64,000 nucleotides of DNA from Poindextera sp036494815 (GTDB lineage: Bacteria > Pseudomonadota > Alphaproteobacteria > Caulobacterales > Caulobacteraceae), in NCBI GenBank assembly GCA_036494815.1, contig DASXNV010000004.1:6859-70858 (forward strand), written 5' to 3'. Below are positions 31,181 to 43,216 of the stretch, piece after piece. Below the pieces are notes generated by a model. That model worked only from the letters and a program-made list of their open reading frames with translations. It was not told the DNA's origin and did no database searches. The position numbers and the translations under genes are program-made. The number at the start of each line of letters is the position of its first letter. Position 1 is the stretch's first letter.

Positions 31181-32488
31181 ATGATCCCCCGTTACGCCCG
31201 GCCCGAGGCCGCAGACATCTGGTCGCCGCAGACCAAGTTCCGCATCATGTTCGAGATCGAAGCCCACGCCGCCGATGCGATGGCCGATCTGGGCGTGATC
31301 CCCAAGTTGGCCGCCCAGACCATCTGGGAAAAGGGCCGCGACGCGGTGTTCGACGTGGAGCGCATCGATGAGATCGAGCGCGAGACCAAGCACGATGTCA
31401 TCGCCTTTCTGACCCATGTCACCGAGATCGTCGGTCCCGAGGCGCGCTTCCTGCACCAGGGCATGACCTCGTCCGACGTCAACGACACCACCCTGGCTGT
31501 GCAGCTGGCCAGGGCCACCGACCTTCTGATGGACGATGTGGACCTGGTCCTGGCCGCGCTCAAGCGCCGGGCGCTGGAGCACAAGCTGACCCCCACAGTC
31601 GGCCGCAGCCACGGCATCCACGCCGAACCCACCACCTTCGGCCTCAAGCTCGCCGGCCACTACGCCGAGTTCGTGCGGGCCAAAGAGCGCCTGGCCATGG
31701 CCCGGTTCGAGATCGCCACCTGCGCCATCTCCGGCCCCGTGGGCACCTTCGCCAATGTGGACCCCCGCGTGGAGAAGCATGTGGCGGAAAAGATGGGCCT
31801 GGCGGTGGAGCCCGTCTCGACCCAGGTGATCCCGCGCGATCGCCACGCCGCCTATTTCGCGGCCCTGGCCGTGGTCGCCTCATCCATCGAGCGGCTGGCC
31901 ACCGAGATCCGCCACCTGCAGCGCACCGAAGTGCTCGAGGCCGAGGAGCCGTTTGACCCGGGCCAGAAGGGCTCGTCGGCCATGCCGCACAAGCGCAACC
32001 CGATCCTCACCGAGAACCTGACCGGCCTGGCTCGCCTGGTGCGTTCGGCGGTGGTCCCGGCGCTGGAGAACGTCGCCCTGTGGCACGAGCGCGATATCAG
32101 CCACTCCTCGGTCGAGCGCGGCATTGCGCCGGACAGCACCATCCATCTGGACTTCGCCCTGCGCCGCCTGGCCAGCGTGATGGAACGGCTGGTGATCTAT
32201 CCGGAGAACATGCTGAAGAACCTGGATCGCCTGGGCGGCCTGGTTCACTCCCAACGCGTGCTGCTGGCCCTGACCCAGAAGGGCGTCAGTCGCGAGCACT
32301 CCTACGCCGCCGTCCAGCGCAACGCCATGAAGGTCTGGCGCGGCGAGGGTGTGTTCCTCGACCTGTTGAAGGCCGATCCCGACGTGCGCCCGCACCTGAG
32401 CGACGCCGAACTGGCCGACCTGTTCGACCTTGGCTACCATTTCAAGCACGTGGATACTGTGTTCGATCGGGTGTTCGGAGTCGGGTGA
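31181..32488 (+). CDS. purB: Adenylosuccinate lyase
   Basis: PurB cleaves SAICAR and adenylosuccinate in purine synthesis. ATG 31181 (MIPRYARPEAADIWSPQTKF) gives 435 aa, typical of the compact bacterial form; the upstream in-frame ATG at 31085 lies in the terminator region. MTSSDVNDT, the catalytic His region VGRSHGIHAEPT and the fumarase/lyase signature GSSAMPHKRNP are intact. The other pur genes of the window (purC, S, Q, L) lie about 3 kb downstream. Confidence 0.96.
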   Translation: MIPRYARPEAADIWSPQTKFRIMFEIEAHAADAMADLGVIPKLAAQTIWEKGRDAVFDVERIDEIERETKHDVIAFLTHVTEIVGPEARFLHQGMTSSDVNDTTLAVQLARATDLLMDDVDLVLAALKRRALEHKLTPTVGRSHGIHAEPTTFGLKLAGHYAEFVRAKERLAMARFEIATCAISGPVGTFANVDPRVEKHVAEKMGLAVEPVSTQVIPRDRHAAYFAALAVVASSIERLATEIRHLQRTEVLEAEEPFDPGQKGSSAMPHKRNPILTENLTGLARLVRSAVVPALENVALWHERDISHSSVERGIAPDSTIHLDFALRRLASVMERLVIYPENMLKNLDRLGGLVHSQRVLLALTQKGVSREHSYAAVQRNAMKVWRGEGVFLDLLKADPDVRPHLSDAELADLFDLGYHFKHVDTVFDRVFGVG

Positions 32489-32581
32489 GCGTGCGGTTTG
32501 GGTCGTTTGTCAGGACACCGGTCCTGGATCTATAGGTTATGGGTTTGAACTAACGGGTTTTCGCAATCAGCGAGGCTTGTC

Positions 32582-33705
<1,124 letters not shown>

Positions 33706-33709
<4 letters not shown>

Positions 33710-33969
33710 TTTCGGTGCTCATCCCCTCGCAGCTGCAGTCCTATTGCGGAGGAGCCAGCCGCCTCGAGGCGTACGGCGAAACCATAGCCGGTGTGTTCGA
33801 CGACCTCGATCGACGATTTCCTGGCCTGAAGTTCCGCGTCATTGACGAGCAGGATCGCATTCGCCCGCACATGCGGCTGTTCGCCAACGGCGACGCGGCG
33901 CGGGATCTTGAGGCCGTCGTCTCGGCCGGGGACGAGTTGATGATTTTCGGCGCCCTCAGCGGCGGGTAA
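33706..33969 (+). CDS. MoaD/ThiS-like ubiquitin-fold protein
   Basis: An 87-aa beta-grasp protein ending in Gly-Gly (FGALSGG), the hallmark of sulfur-carrier proteins that are adenylated and thiocarboxylated at the C-terminus. MISVLIPSQLQSYCGG, then LRFVIDEQ-like text (KFRVIDEQDRIRPHMRLF) and DELMIFGALSGG fit the MoaD pattern. It is translationally coupled to the propeller gene and no MoaE, MoeB or ThiF is adjacent, so a specialised role is possible. Confidence 0.8.
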
Positions 33970-33980
33970 GGGCCGCCGCC

Positions 33981-34304
33981 TCAGCCCTCGCTCTGAATCT
34001 GCCCGCGGGCGATCGCCAAGAGCTCATCCATCTTGCCGCGCACCTGGTCTTCGCTGATCTTCAGGCCGGCGCCGACCAGATCCTGGGCGACCTTGCGCAG
34101 GATGGCCTCCTCGCCAGGGTGGGCGATTTCGTAGCGGACCACGGCGCCCGCATAGTTCTCCAGATGAGGGTCTTCCAGACCCATCAGGCCAGCGGCCCAC
34201 AGGCCCAGCAGGCGATTGCGCCGGGACAGGGCCTTGAACTCCAGCTCCTGCTCATGGGCGAACTTGCCCTCGAGCCCCCGCTCTCGATCATCAAAGGTCG
34301 TCAT
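33981..34304 (-). CDS. DUF1476 protein, F1-ATPase inhibitor zeta subunit type
   Basis: A 107-aa helical protein of the DUF1476 family, found in alphaproteobacteria; in Paracoccus the family member is the zeta subunit that inhibits F1F0-ATPase hydrolysis. N-terminal MTTFDDRERGLEGKFAHEQE is the inhibitory region; the remaining four-helix body includes RRNRLLGLWAAGLMGL and a C-terminal QVRGKMDELLAIA. No atp genes are nearby. Convergent with the MoaD-like gene, 11 bp apart. Confidence 0.85.
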   Translation of the reverse strand: MTTFDDRERGLEGKFAHEQELEFKALSRRNRLLGLWAAGLMGLEDPHLENYAGAVVRYEIAHPGEEAILRKVAQDLVGAGLKISEDQVRGKMDELLAIARGQIQSEG

Positions 34305-34372
34305 GACTAAGCCCCTCGTAGTACGCCTGACTGATAGGCGAGGGCGGGGGGCGGATCAATGGACGCCGGACT

Positions 34373-35302
34373 TTAGTCGTCGTGCACATCGTGGAACACG
34401 CGGTAATCGACCACCCTGCGGCCATCGGGCGCGGTCGACAGAATGTCCGCAAACCGTTTGCTCCAAAGGATTTCGTGCGGCAGGTAGGAATGGCGTGCGT
34501 GAATCCGCTGGGCGAAGGTTTCATCGAGGCCGCTGAGCGCAACGATGATTTCCCCGCCCATGGACGCCAGGGTGTCCTCGTTTGCGCCATAAAGCGGGCT
34601 GGTCTCGTCCAGGCGGTGCATGACCAGCCAGCTGAGCATGAACAACGGCGAGCGGGCGCGGGTTACCGCCAGGTCCTGGAACTGGCGCATGGAATGGCCC
34701 TCGGCGGTGGTCACTTGCCGCGCCAGATGCAGTGTGACCTCAGCCTCCAGGACCTGGTTGCCCCGCTGATTGGCCGCCCGGAACATCAGGGTCGGCACGC
34801 CCTCATATTCGGTGACCACCGCGACCTTGGTGAACATGACCCGGGCGGTGGGACGCGACACGCGGGTGAAGATCAGGCCGGTGGAGACGGCGACAATGAC
34901 CAGGTTGCAGAAGGTCTCGGCCGTCACCAGCAGATTGGCGTAGAGCCCCCGTGGAGTCAGCAGGCCATAGCCCACCGTCCCCAGGGTCTGTACGCTGAAG
35001 AAGAAGGCGTCGGCGAACGAGCCGGGCCGCGCTCCGGCTATGGAGTCGCGCTGCAGCAGATACAGGACGGCGAACAGCACATTGGTGGTCAGATAGACCG
35101 CCGCCAGCAATAGCAGCAGCCCCCATAGGGGCATGGTGAGGATGCGGTGGTATAGGTCGCTCCAGCCGAGATGATCGCGGCCCAGCACCAGCACGGCCTT
35201 GTCGCGGTCGCGCACGATCGAGCGCAGCGAGTTCATCCAGGGGGCGGCCTCCGCCGGATCCTCCAGCTCACGGCCGTCCGGATCGTCCTCCGCATCGCCC
35301 AT
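34373..35302 (-). CDS. Inward-rectifier-type (KirBac) potassium channel
   Basis: A 309-aa membrane protein with two TM helices (about residues 55-80 and 120-145) flanking a pore loop with the selectivity filter TVGYG (TLGTVGYGLLTP). A cytoplasmic immunoglobulin-like C-terminal domain (about residues 150-309: ARVMFTKVAVVTEYEGVPTLMFRAANQRGN) identifies the Kir fold. ATG 35302 is chosen; a GTG six codons upstream is possible. It is divergent from purC. Confidence 0.85.
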   Translation of the reverse strand: MGDAEDDPDGRELEDPAEAAPWMNSLRSIVRDRDKAVLVLGRDHLGWSDLYHRILTMPLWGLLLLLAAVYLTTNVLFAVLYLLQRDSIAGARPGSFADAFFFSVQTLGTVGYGLLTPRGLYANLLVTAETFCNLVIVAVSTGLIFTRVSRPTARVMFTKVAVVTEYEGVPTLMFRAANQRGNQVLEAEVTLHLARQVTTAEGHSMRQFQDLAVTRARSPLFMLSWLVMHRLDETSPLYGANEDTLASMGGEIIVALSGLDETFAQRIHARHSYLPHEILWSKRFADILSTAPDGRRVVDYRVFHDVHDD

Positions 35303-35470
35303 TTCGCCCACTATAACCACGATCCCCGCTGTTTGCGCCGCGGCGCCGGTTCCTTTAAACTCGCAGACGCCTTACATAGTCAAAGGCCGAGTCGGACCGC
35401 GCGCGAACGATCTAGCTCGCGCGCTTTGCATTTCGCCCGACCGCCGACCCCCCTGGGGGACGCAGGAACC

Positions 35471-36229
35471 ATGACCCGTCGCAAGAAGATCTATGAAGGC
35501 AAGGCCAAGATCCTCTACGAAGGGCCCGAGCCCGGAACCCTGATTCAGTATTTCAAGGACGACGCTACGGCCTTCAACGGCCAGAAGACCGCGTCGCTCG
35601 AGGGCAAGGGCGTCCTCAACAACCGCATCAGCGAATATGTGATGACGCGCCTGAATACGATCGGCGTGCAGAACCACTTCATCAAGCGGCTGAACCTGCG
35701 CGAGCAGCTGATCAAGGAAGTAGAGATCATCCCGCTGGAGGTGATCTGCCGCAATATCGCCGCTGGCTCGCTTTCAACCCGCTTCGGCCTGCCCGAGGGC
35801 CAGGCCCTGCCGCGATCGATCATCGAGTTCTGCCTGAAAGACGACAAGCTGGGCGATCCCATGGTCGCCGAAGAGCACATCACCGCCTTCAACTGGGCCT
35901 CGCCCCAGGAAATCGACGACATCATGGCCACCACGCTGCGGGTCAACGACTTCCTGTGCGGCCTGTTCAGCGGCGTGGGCATCACCCTGGTGGACTTCAA
36001 GCTGGAGTTCGGCCGGGTGTGGGAGAACGATTTCGCGCGCATCATCCTGGCCGACGAGATCAGCCCGGATTCCTGCCGCCTGTGGGATTCCACCACCAAC
36101 GAGAAGTTGGACAAGGACCGTTTCCGCCGCGACCTCGGCAATGTCATCGAGAGCTACACCGAGGTGGCGCGGCGCCTGGGCATCATGAACGAGATGCCGA
36201 CCGTCATCCAAGGAGGCAAGACCGCGTGA
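35471..36229 (+). CDS. purC: SAICAR synthetase PurC
   Basis: PurC condenses CAIR with aspartate in purine biosynthesis. ATG 35471 (MTRRKKIYEGKAKILYEGP) gives 252 aa, the family length; longer in-frame read-through toward 35171 is antisense to the channel gene. DDATAFNGQK, VEIIPLEVICRNIAAGS and LVDFKLEFG are the conserved motifs. The TGA overlaps the purS GTG (GTGA, 36226-36229), starting the purC-purS-purQ operon. Confidence 0.96.
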   Translation: MTRRKKIYEGKAKILYEGPEPGTLIQYFKDDATAFNGQKTASLEGKGVLNNRISEYVMTRLNTIGVQNHFIKRLNLREQLIKEVEIIPLEVICRNIAAGSLSTRFGLPEGQALPRSIIEFCLKDDKLGDPMVAEEHITAFNWASPQEIDDIMATTLRVNDFLCGLFSGVGITLVDFKLEFGRVWENDFARIILADEISPDSCRLWDSTTNEKLDKDRFRRDLGNVIESYTEVARRLGIMNEMPTVIQGGKTA

Positions 36230-36468
36230 AGGCCAAGGTTGAAGTATTCCTGAAACCGGGCGTCCTGGACGTCCAGGGCAAGGCCATCGAAGGCGCCTTG
36301 CATGGCTTGGGCTTTGCGGACGTCTCCGGCGTGCGCGTAGGCAAGACCATCGAGTTCGACCTGGCCGGCGACGACAAGTCGGCCGCCGCCGCCGAGGTCA
36401 AGGCCATGTGCGAGCGGCTCCTGGCCAATATGGTGATCGAGGGCTACCGCGTGGAGGTCGACGCCTGA
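36226..36468 (+). CDS. purS: FGAM synthase subunit PurS
   Basis: An 80-aa small subunit that joins PurQ and the short PurL. GTG at 36226 overlaps purC by 4 bp; AGGAGG-like AAGGAGGCAAG precedes it. The sequence (KAKVEVFLKPGVLDVQGKAI, then GLGFADVSGVRVGKTIEFDL) is standard PurS and ends RVEVDA. The TGA overlaps the purQ ATG by one base. Presence of separate purS and purQ explains why purL here is the short, 735-aa form. Confidence 0.93.
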   Translation: MKAKVEVFLKPGVLDVQGKAIEGALHGLGFADVSGVRVGKTIEFDLAGDDKSAAAAEVKAMCERLLANMVIEGYRVEVDA

Positions 36469-37130
36469 TGAGAGCCGCCGTCGTCGTCTTCCCCGGCTCC
36501 AACTGCGATCGGGACTGCAAGGTGGCCATCGAGCGCTCCACCGGCGCCAAGGTTGACATGGTCTGGCACCGGGACACCGAACTGCCCAAAGGCCTGGACC
36601 TGATCGTCCTGCCCGGCGGCTTTTCCTATGGCGACTATCTGCGCTGCGGCTCCATGGCCGCCCAGTCGCCGGTGATGCGCGAAGTCGCCGCAGCGGCCGA
36701 GCGCGGCGTGGCGGTGGTCGGCATCTGCAACGGTTTCCAGGTCCTGTGCGAGGCCCAGATCCTGCCCGGCGCGCTGTTGCGCAACGCGGCGCTGAAATAT
36801 GTCTGCAAGTTCGTCGACCTGGATATCGTCAATGGCCAGACCCGCTTCACCGCCGGCTATGCCGGACGGCGCGAGGCGACCATGACCGTGGGCAATGGCG
36901 AGGGCAATTTCTTCGCCGATGACGCCACCCTCGACCGGCTGGAGGGCGAGGGCCAGGTGGTGTTTCGCTATCGCCAGAACCCCAACGGTTCGGCGCGGGC
37001 GATCGCCGGGATCATCAACGGCCCAGGCAATGTGCTGGGCGTCATGCCCCACCCGGATCGCTCGTTCGAGGCCGAGCTCGGTTCGGCGGACGGCGCGATC
37101 CTGTTCCAGAGCGCCTTGGCGTCGGCCTAA
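36468..37130 (+). CDS. purQ: FGAM synthase glutaminase subunit PurQ
   Basis: PurQ supplies ammonia from glutamine to PurL. It is 220 aa, class I glutamine amidotransferase fold. MRAAVVVFPGSNCDRDCKVA opens the protein; the catalytic Cys lies in VVGICNGFQVL and the His/Glu pair in VMPHPDRSFE. ATG overlaps purS. It ends 347 bp before purL; that gap holds a small minus-strand gene and its terminator. Confidence 0.95.
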   Translation: MRAAVVVFPGSNCDRDCKVAIERSTGAKVDMVWHRDTELPKGLDLIVLPGGFSYGDYLRCGSMAAQSPVMREVAAAAERGVAVVGICNGFQVLCEAQILPGALLRNAALKYVCKFVDLDIVNGQTRFTAGYAGRREATMTVGNGEGNFFADDATLDRLEGEGQVVFRYRQNPNGSARAIAGIINGPGNVLGVMPHPDRSFEAELGSADGAILFQSALASA

Positions 37131-37144
37131 AACGCCCTCAGCTT

Positions 37145-37180
37145 CAAAAACGAGAAACGGAGCGGCCTTTCAGCCGCTCC
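37145..37180 (-). terminator. Terminator for the small gene at 37210-37359
   Basis: GGAGCGGC (37159-37166) pairs perfectly with GCCGCTCC (37173-37180), with a 6-nt loop. The A-rich 37145-37158 gives U's only when read leftward; it may also help end purQ transcription. Confidence 0.6.
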
Positions 37181-37209
37181 GCTCATCTAGCTATGGATTT
37201 TCGGGGGCG

Positions 37210-37359
37210 TTAGCGTTTATCGCCCTGGCCCGGCTGGCCCGGCTGGCCCGGCGCGCCCTGGCCCGGTTGGCGCTCGCCCTGGCGTTGCTGCTGGCCGGGA
37301 GCGGCCTTCTGCTGGCCGGGACTTTGCTGATGCTGGGGCTTGTTGGGTTCCGTACCCAT
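37210..37359 (-). CDS. Small Gln/Pro/Gly-rich protein
   Basis: A 49-aa low-complexity protein (MGTEPNKPQHQQSPGQQK, then repeated Gly-Gln-Pro units, ending GQGDKR). ATG 37359 has GGAG at -10. Its own hairpin terminator lies just downstream and it is convergent with purQ and divergent from purL, so it is placed like a real gene. It has no recognised domain and is probably disordered. Confidence 0.55.
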   Translation of the reverse strand: MGTEPNKPQHQQSPGQQKAAPGQQQRQGERQPGQGAPGQPGQPGQGDKR

Positions 37360-37477
37360 CGGCTTACTCCATTCTATGCGAGGCGATTGAAGCCGCCTCA
37401 GGGGAATCAACCATTTCCAGGCCGGATTGTTCCCCAAGATACTCGCCCGTGACGACGAGTCCGGGTAGAAGGCGGCC

Positions 37478-39682
<2,205 letters not shown>

Positions 39683-39685
<3 letters not shown>

Positions 39686-39797
39686 ATCGCGATGCGTCTG
39701 GAGTGGAGCAATCCAGAATCACAAGTCGTGATCTGTCCTGAAGGTTCAAAGCGGGGTGCGGGCTGAAAGCCGCTTCGCGCTAAGCCTCATGCCGCTC
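39683..39797. repeat. Dispersed palindromic intergenic repeat, copy 2
   Basis: Begins within the purL stop codon. Outer arms GATCGCGA (39686-39693) and TCGTGATC (about 39725-39732) enclose TCTGGA/TCCAGA; the 3' section contains GCGGGCTGAAAGCCGCTTCGC and ends CCGCTC, parallel to copy 1 at 11277-11384. The two copies share order and structure rather than full identity. Confidence 0.65.
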
Positions 39798-40292
39798 GAA
39801 TCCCGGCCTGGAGCCTTGCTCGTTTCGAAGGGCGTCACAAAAGAATTCGCGCGGTCGCCCAGCGGCAATACCTGAGTCGATCTATCGGCGGCCAACCCAC
39901 TATACGAATCGCATCGACTGAATTTCACGTCAGATCCGAACGGCACGTGCATGTTGTTTAGCTATTTCTTTATGTCGGCCGCGGTGATTTGCAGAATATC
40001 GATGTGAAAGTAAGGTGGTGACGGTATGTCGCAGCCTATATATTTCTATATGGCGGTAGCATGGGGGGTTATTGCTGTATAAGTTCGCTATGGCTAAGCT
40101 TGTTTGTTTGCTTTCTCCGATGTTTTAGGAATGTCACACTCGGATTCGTCGCTGCTTTATAAATGCGCAGGGCTAAAAATAGCCGGATCCATGTAGAATT
40201 TCCTTGATCGTTAACGACGACTTGGGGAATATCCCCCGGGTTCCTGAAATTCTACCTGGCGTTGTTGCCGGATTCGCGCGCGGGATGTACGC
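39686..40292. other. 607-bp AT-rich intergenic region before the GH16 gene
   Basis: No convincing gene. The first 110 bp is the dispersed repeat. From about 39930 the base composition drops well below the window average, with runs such as TATATATTTCTATA near 40038. The 3' 125 bp contain several hairpins and form the leader of the GH16 gene. The composition suggests acquired DNA. Confidence 0.6.
40171..40255 (+). promoter_or_regulatory. Multi-hairpin leader of the GH16 gene
   Basis: Three inverted repeats in 85 bp: GGCTA-AAAA-TAGCC (40171-40184), an outer pair GTAGAATTTC/(T)GAAATTCTAC (40193-40202 with 40246-40255), and inside it GGGGA-ATA-TCCCC (40224-40236). It lies 38 bp upstream of the ATG. 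Function is unknown; RNA-level control is one possibility. Confidence 0.45.
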
Positions 40293-42848
40293 ATGACGAC
40301 GACGGGTTACTATAACTATGACGGCGTCTGGCTGGCGGTCAGCGGGGCGCCAATCAAGACCGTTTGGGGCTCCGGCACGACGACCCTGGTCGCGGGGGCG
40401 GGCGCCGAGGAATTGTATGGGAGCAACAAAGGCGAAACCCTGATCGGCGGAACTGGAGACGACACCTTCGTCATCGGGTCGCTCAAGGATACGGTGGTGG
40501 CCGGAACCAGCGGCGTCGACACGGTGATCGCCACCACCGTCAGCTATGTCCTGCCCTCCGGCGTCCAGAACCTGATCTTGAACGGGACCTGGGAGCCCGT
40601 GGTCGGTGTCGGCAACGCCAGCGCCAATATCATCACCGCTGACAGGGCCGGCGAGAGCCTCATGGGCGCCGGCGGCGATGATGTGCTGGTCAGCGCCGGG
40701 GGCGATTACTTCCTGTTCCAACCGGGCTCGGGCAAGGACGTGATCGTCGGCTTTCATGCCGGGGCGACGAATACCGACATCGTCCGCCTGACCGGTTTCA
40801 ATTTCACCACATTCGCCCAGGTCCAGGCGGCCATGACTCAGGTCGGGTCTGACGTGGTCCTGAAACTGTCGTCCACCGACCTGATCGACTTCAAGAACAC
40901 CACCATCGGCAATTTCACCGCCGCCAATTTCCAGCTGGCGGCGAACGTCAGCGGTAAGGTGATGACCTTCGACGACGAGTTCAACAGTTTCAGTCCGTGG
41001 AACCCGACCACCAAGACCGGTGTCTGGATGACGTCCTATGGCTGGTCGGCTGTGACCTCGCTCAACGCCCACACGCTGCTCGGTTCTGGTGAACTCGATA
41101 TCGACGTGGATCCCACCTTCGCCGGGACGGGAACCAAGGCTCTGGGGATCAATCCGTTTTCGATCAGCAACGGCGTGCTGTCGATCACCGCGGCCCCGAC
41201 CTACATCGCCGATAAGCCCTTGCTGTGGAACTACGCCTATACCTCCGGCGTGATCACGACCCAGAAGAGCTTTTCCCAGACCTACGGCTATTTCGAGATG
41301 AAGGCCGAGTTCCCGTCGACCCCCGTAGGCATGTGGCCCGCCTTCTGGCTGCTGCCGGCCGATGGCAAGGGCGACAACGAGATCGACGTCTTTGAATCGG
41401 TCAATGATGCGCCGAACACGGTGCATGAGACGGTGCATTGGGACAACGCCGCGGGCGCGGCGTCCTATATCAGCTTCCCGACCTATGTGCCGAACCTGCT
41501 CACGGGCTTCCATACCTATGGCCTGATGTGGACGGCCACCACCATCACCTGGTTCATCGATGGCGCGGCGGTGGGGTCGGTGGCGACGCCGCTGGGCATG
41601 AACAAGGCCATGTATATGGTCGCCAACCTATCGGTGGGCGGCAACTGGCCCGGAGCGCCGAATTCGACCACCAAGTTTCCAGCGACCTACCAGATCGACT
41701 ATATCCACGCCTACTCGCTGGCGACCAACAACGCGGTGAACCTTGCCGGCGGGACCGGCGGTGACACCTATTATGTCAACAATTCGGCCGACACGATCTC
41801 GGTCGCGGCCGGCACGCTCAACGAGTCGGTGATCGCCTCCGTCAGCTACGCTCTGCCGGCCAATATCCAGAACATCACCGTCAACGGCTCGGGCCTGACC
41901 GCCACCGGCAACAGCATGAGCAATCACCTGACCAGCACCGGCGGGGCCAACACCCTGATCGGCGGCCTGGGCGATGACACCTATTATGTGAACAATGTCG
42001 GCGACAAGGTCGTCGAGTTGGCCGGCCAAGGCACGGACACGATCATCTCCACGGTCAGCTACGCCCTGCCGGCCAATGTGGAGACCCTGACGGTGAAGGG
42101 CGCCGGTCTGACCGCCACCGCCAATGGCGCGGGCGATAGCCTGACCAGCCTCGGCGGGGCCAACACCCTGGTCGGCGGCGCTGGCGTCGACACCTTCTAC
42201 GTCAACAATGTGGGCGACAAGGTGGTGTCACTGAGCGGGCAGGGCGCCGATGTCATCGTCTCCAGCGTCAGCTTCAGCATGCCCGACAACGTCCATGTCC
42301 TGCGGCTTGCGGGCGCGGGGCTGACGGCGACCGGCAACGCGGCGGGCGGCGACTATATGACCAGCGTCAATGGCGGCGACACCCTGATCGGCGGCGCTGG
42401 CGGCAATGACGTGTTCACCGTCTCTCACTCCAACGATGTCATCGTTGTCGCGGCCGGCACGCCGAACGAGACCGTCGTCGCCTATTCCAGCTTCACCCTG
42501 TCGGCCAATGTACAGAATCTGATCGGCAAGGCTGCGGGCGCGACCCTCGTCGGCAATACGATGGACAATGTCATCACCGCCATCAAGGGCTCGGACACCC
42601 TCACCGGCGGCGGCGGCGCCGACACCTTCGTCGTCACGCCGGGCAACAAGCTGGAGACCATCACCGATTTCGGCGCCGGCGGCGCTCACGATCAGATCGA
42701 CATCACCGCCTATCTGAAGGCCGGCCTGACCGAGACCTTTGTCGATCACGGGACCTATGCCAGCATCGATTTTTCCAATGGCGACGTCGTCGACCTGACG
42801 GGCGGCCATGCCAGCAGCCTGTACCTGAGCGGGCACGATATTCTTTAG
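40293..42848 (+). CDS. GH16 glycanase with RTX-like repeat domains
   Basis: An 851-aa secreted endo-glycanase. Residues about 1-210 hold two RTX-like segments (GETLIGGTGDDTFVIG, MGAGGDDVLVSAGGDYF). Residues about 225-480 are a GH16 domain with catalytic Glu363 and Glu368 in NEIDVFE and a C-terminal strand YQIDYIHAYS. Residues 490-851 hold five calcium-binding-like repeats of about 71 aa. There is no signal peptide; RTX repeats with an uncleaved N-terminus point to type I secretion, although no ABC exporter is adjacent. GH16 relatives cut beta-1,3/1,4-glucans or exopolysaccharide. It interrupts the purL-bolA neighbourhood. Confidence 0.88.
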   Translation: MTTTGYYNYDGVWLAVSGAPIKTVWGSGTTTLVAGAGAEELYGSNKGETLIGGTGDDTFVIGSLKDTVVAGTSGVDTVIATTVSYVLPSGVQNLILNGTWEPVVGVGNASANIITADRAGESLMGAGGDDVLVSAGGDYFLFQPGSGKDVIVGFHAGATNTDIVRLTGFNFTTFAQVQAAMTQVGSDVVLKLSSTDLIDFKNTTIGNFTAANFQLAANVSGKVMTFDDEFNSFSPWNPTTKTGVWMTSYGWSAVTSLNAHTLLGSGELDIDVDPTFAGTGTKALGINPFSISNGVLSITAAPTYIADKPLLWNYAYTSGVITTQKSFSQTYGYFEMKAEFPSTPVGMWPAFWLLPADGKGDNEIDVFESVNDAPNTVHETVHWDNAAGAASYISFPTYVPNLLTGFHTYGLMWTATTITWFIDGAAVGSVATPLGMNKAMYMVANLSVGGNWPGAPNSTTKFPATYQIDYIHAYSLATNNAVNLAGGTGGDTYYVNNSADTISVAAGTLNESVIASVSYALPANIQNITVNGSGLTATGNSMSNHLTSTGGANTLIGGLGDDTYYVNNVGDKVVELAGQGTDTIISTVSYALPANVETLTVKGAGLTATANGAGDSLTSLGGANTLVGGAGVDTFYVNNVGDKVVSLSGQGADVIVSSVSFSMPDNVHVLRLAGAGLTATGNAAGGDYMTSVNGGDTLIGGAGGNDVFTVSHSNDVIVVAAGTPNETVVAYSSFTLSANVQNLIGKAAGATLVGNTMDNVITAIKGSDTLTGGGGADTFVVTPGNKLETITDFGAGGAHDQIDITAYLKAGLTETFVDHGTYASIDFSNGDVVDLTGGHASSLYLSGHDIL
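41763..42640 (+). repeat. 213-219-bp in-frame repeats of the GH16 protein
   Basis: Units starting with DTYYV/DTFYV/DVFTV/DTFVV begin at 41763, 41976, 42189, 42408 and 42621, giving spacings of 213, 213, 219 and 213 bp. Each carries a VNNxGDKVV-like turn, a SYALPANV-like segment and a (N/D)TLIGGxG motif. The second and third units are closest in sequence, consistent with local duplication. Confidence 0.85.
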
Positions 42849-42965
42849 TGCGCTGGCTCTACAGCTCTGGCCAGTTTTGGAAACCAGTTGTTATCCATAC
42901 GCCGTCAGCATCAGGCGTGATAGAATCGCGTCACGAACCGGCCCGGAGTTGGACCCAGCACCGCC

Positions 42966-43211
42966 ATGCCCATGACCGCCGACGCACTGGAAGCCGAGCT
43001 GCGCGCCGCCTTTCCTGACGCCGAGATCGCTATCGACGACCTGGCGGGAGACGGCGACCACTATCGAGCGCGTATCACCTCCGGCGCCTTTTCAGGCCTG
43101 CCGCGCGTGCGCCAGCACCAACTGGTCTATGCCGCGCTGAACGGCAAGGTCGGCGGGGTGCTGCACGCCCTGGCGCTGGAGACCTCGGCGCCCTCGGCCG
43201 GCCAGGGCTAG
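42966..43211 (+). CDS. bolA: BolA/IbaG family protein
   Basis: An 81-aa BolA-fold protein. EAELRAAFPDAEIAIDDLAG leads into the class-II KH-like core, and RVRQHQLVYAALNGKVGGVL carries the conserved RxRQHQ(L/M)VY helix and the His that coordinates Fe-S with monothiol glutaredoxins. Its partner grxD lies at 44188-44538, with an AKR-like gene between. The two are probably cotranscribed. ATG 42966 or the ATG two codons later could be used. Confidence 0.88.
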   Translation: MPMTADALEAELRAAFPDAEIAIDDLAGDGDHYRARITSGAFSGLPRVRQHQLVYAALNGKVGGVLHALALETSAPSAGQG

Positions 43212-43216
43212 CCACG

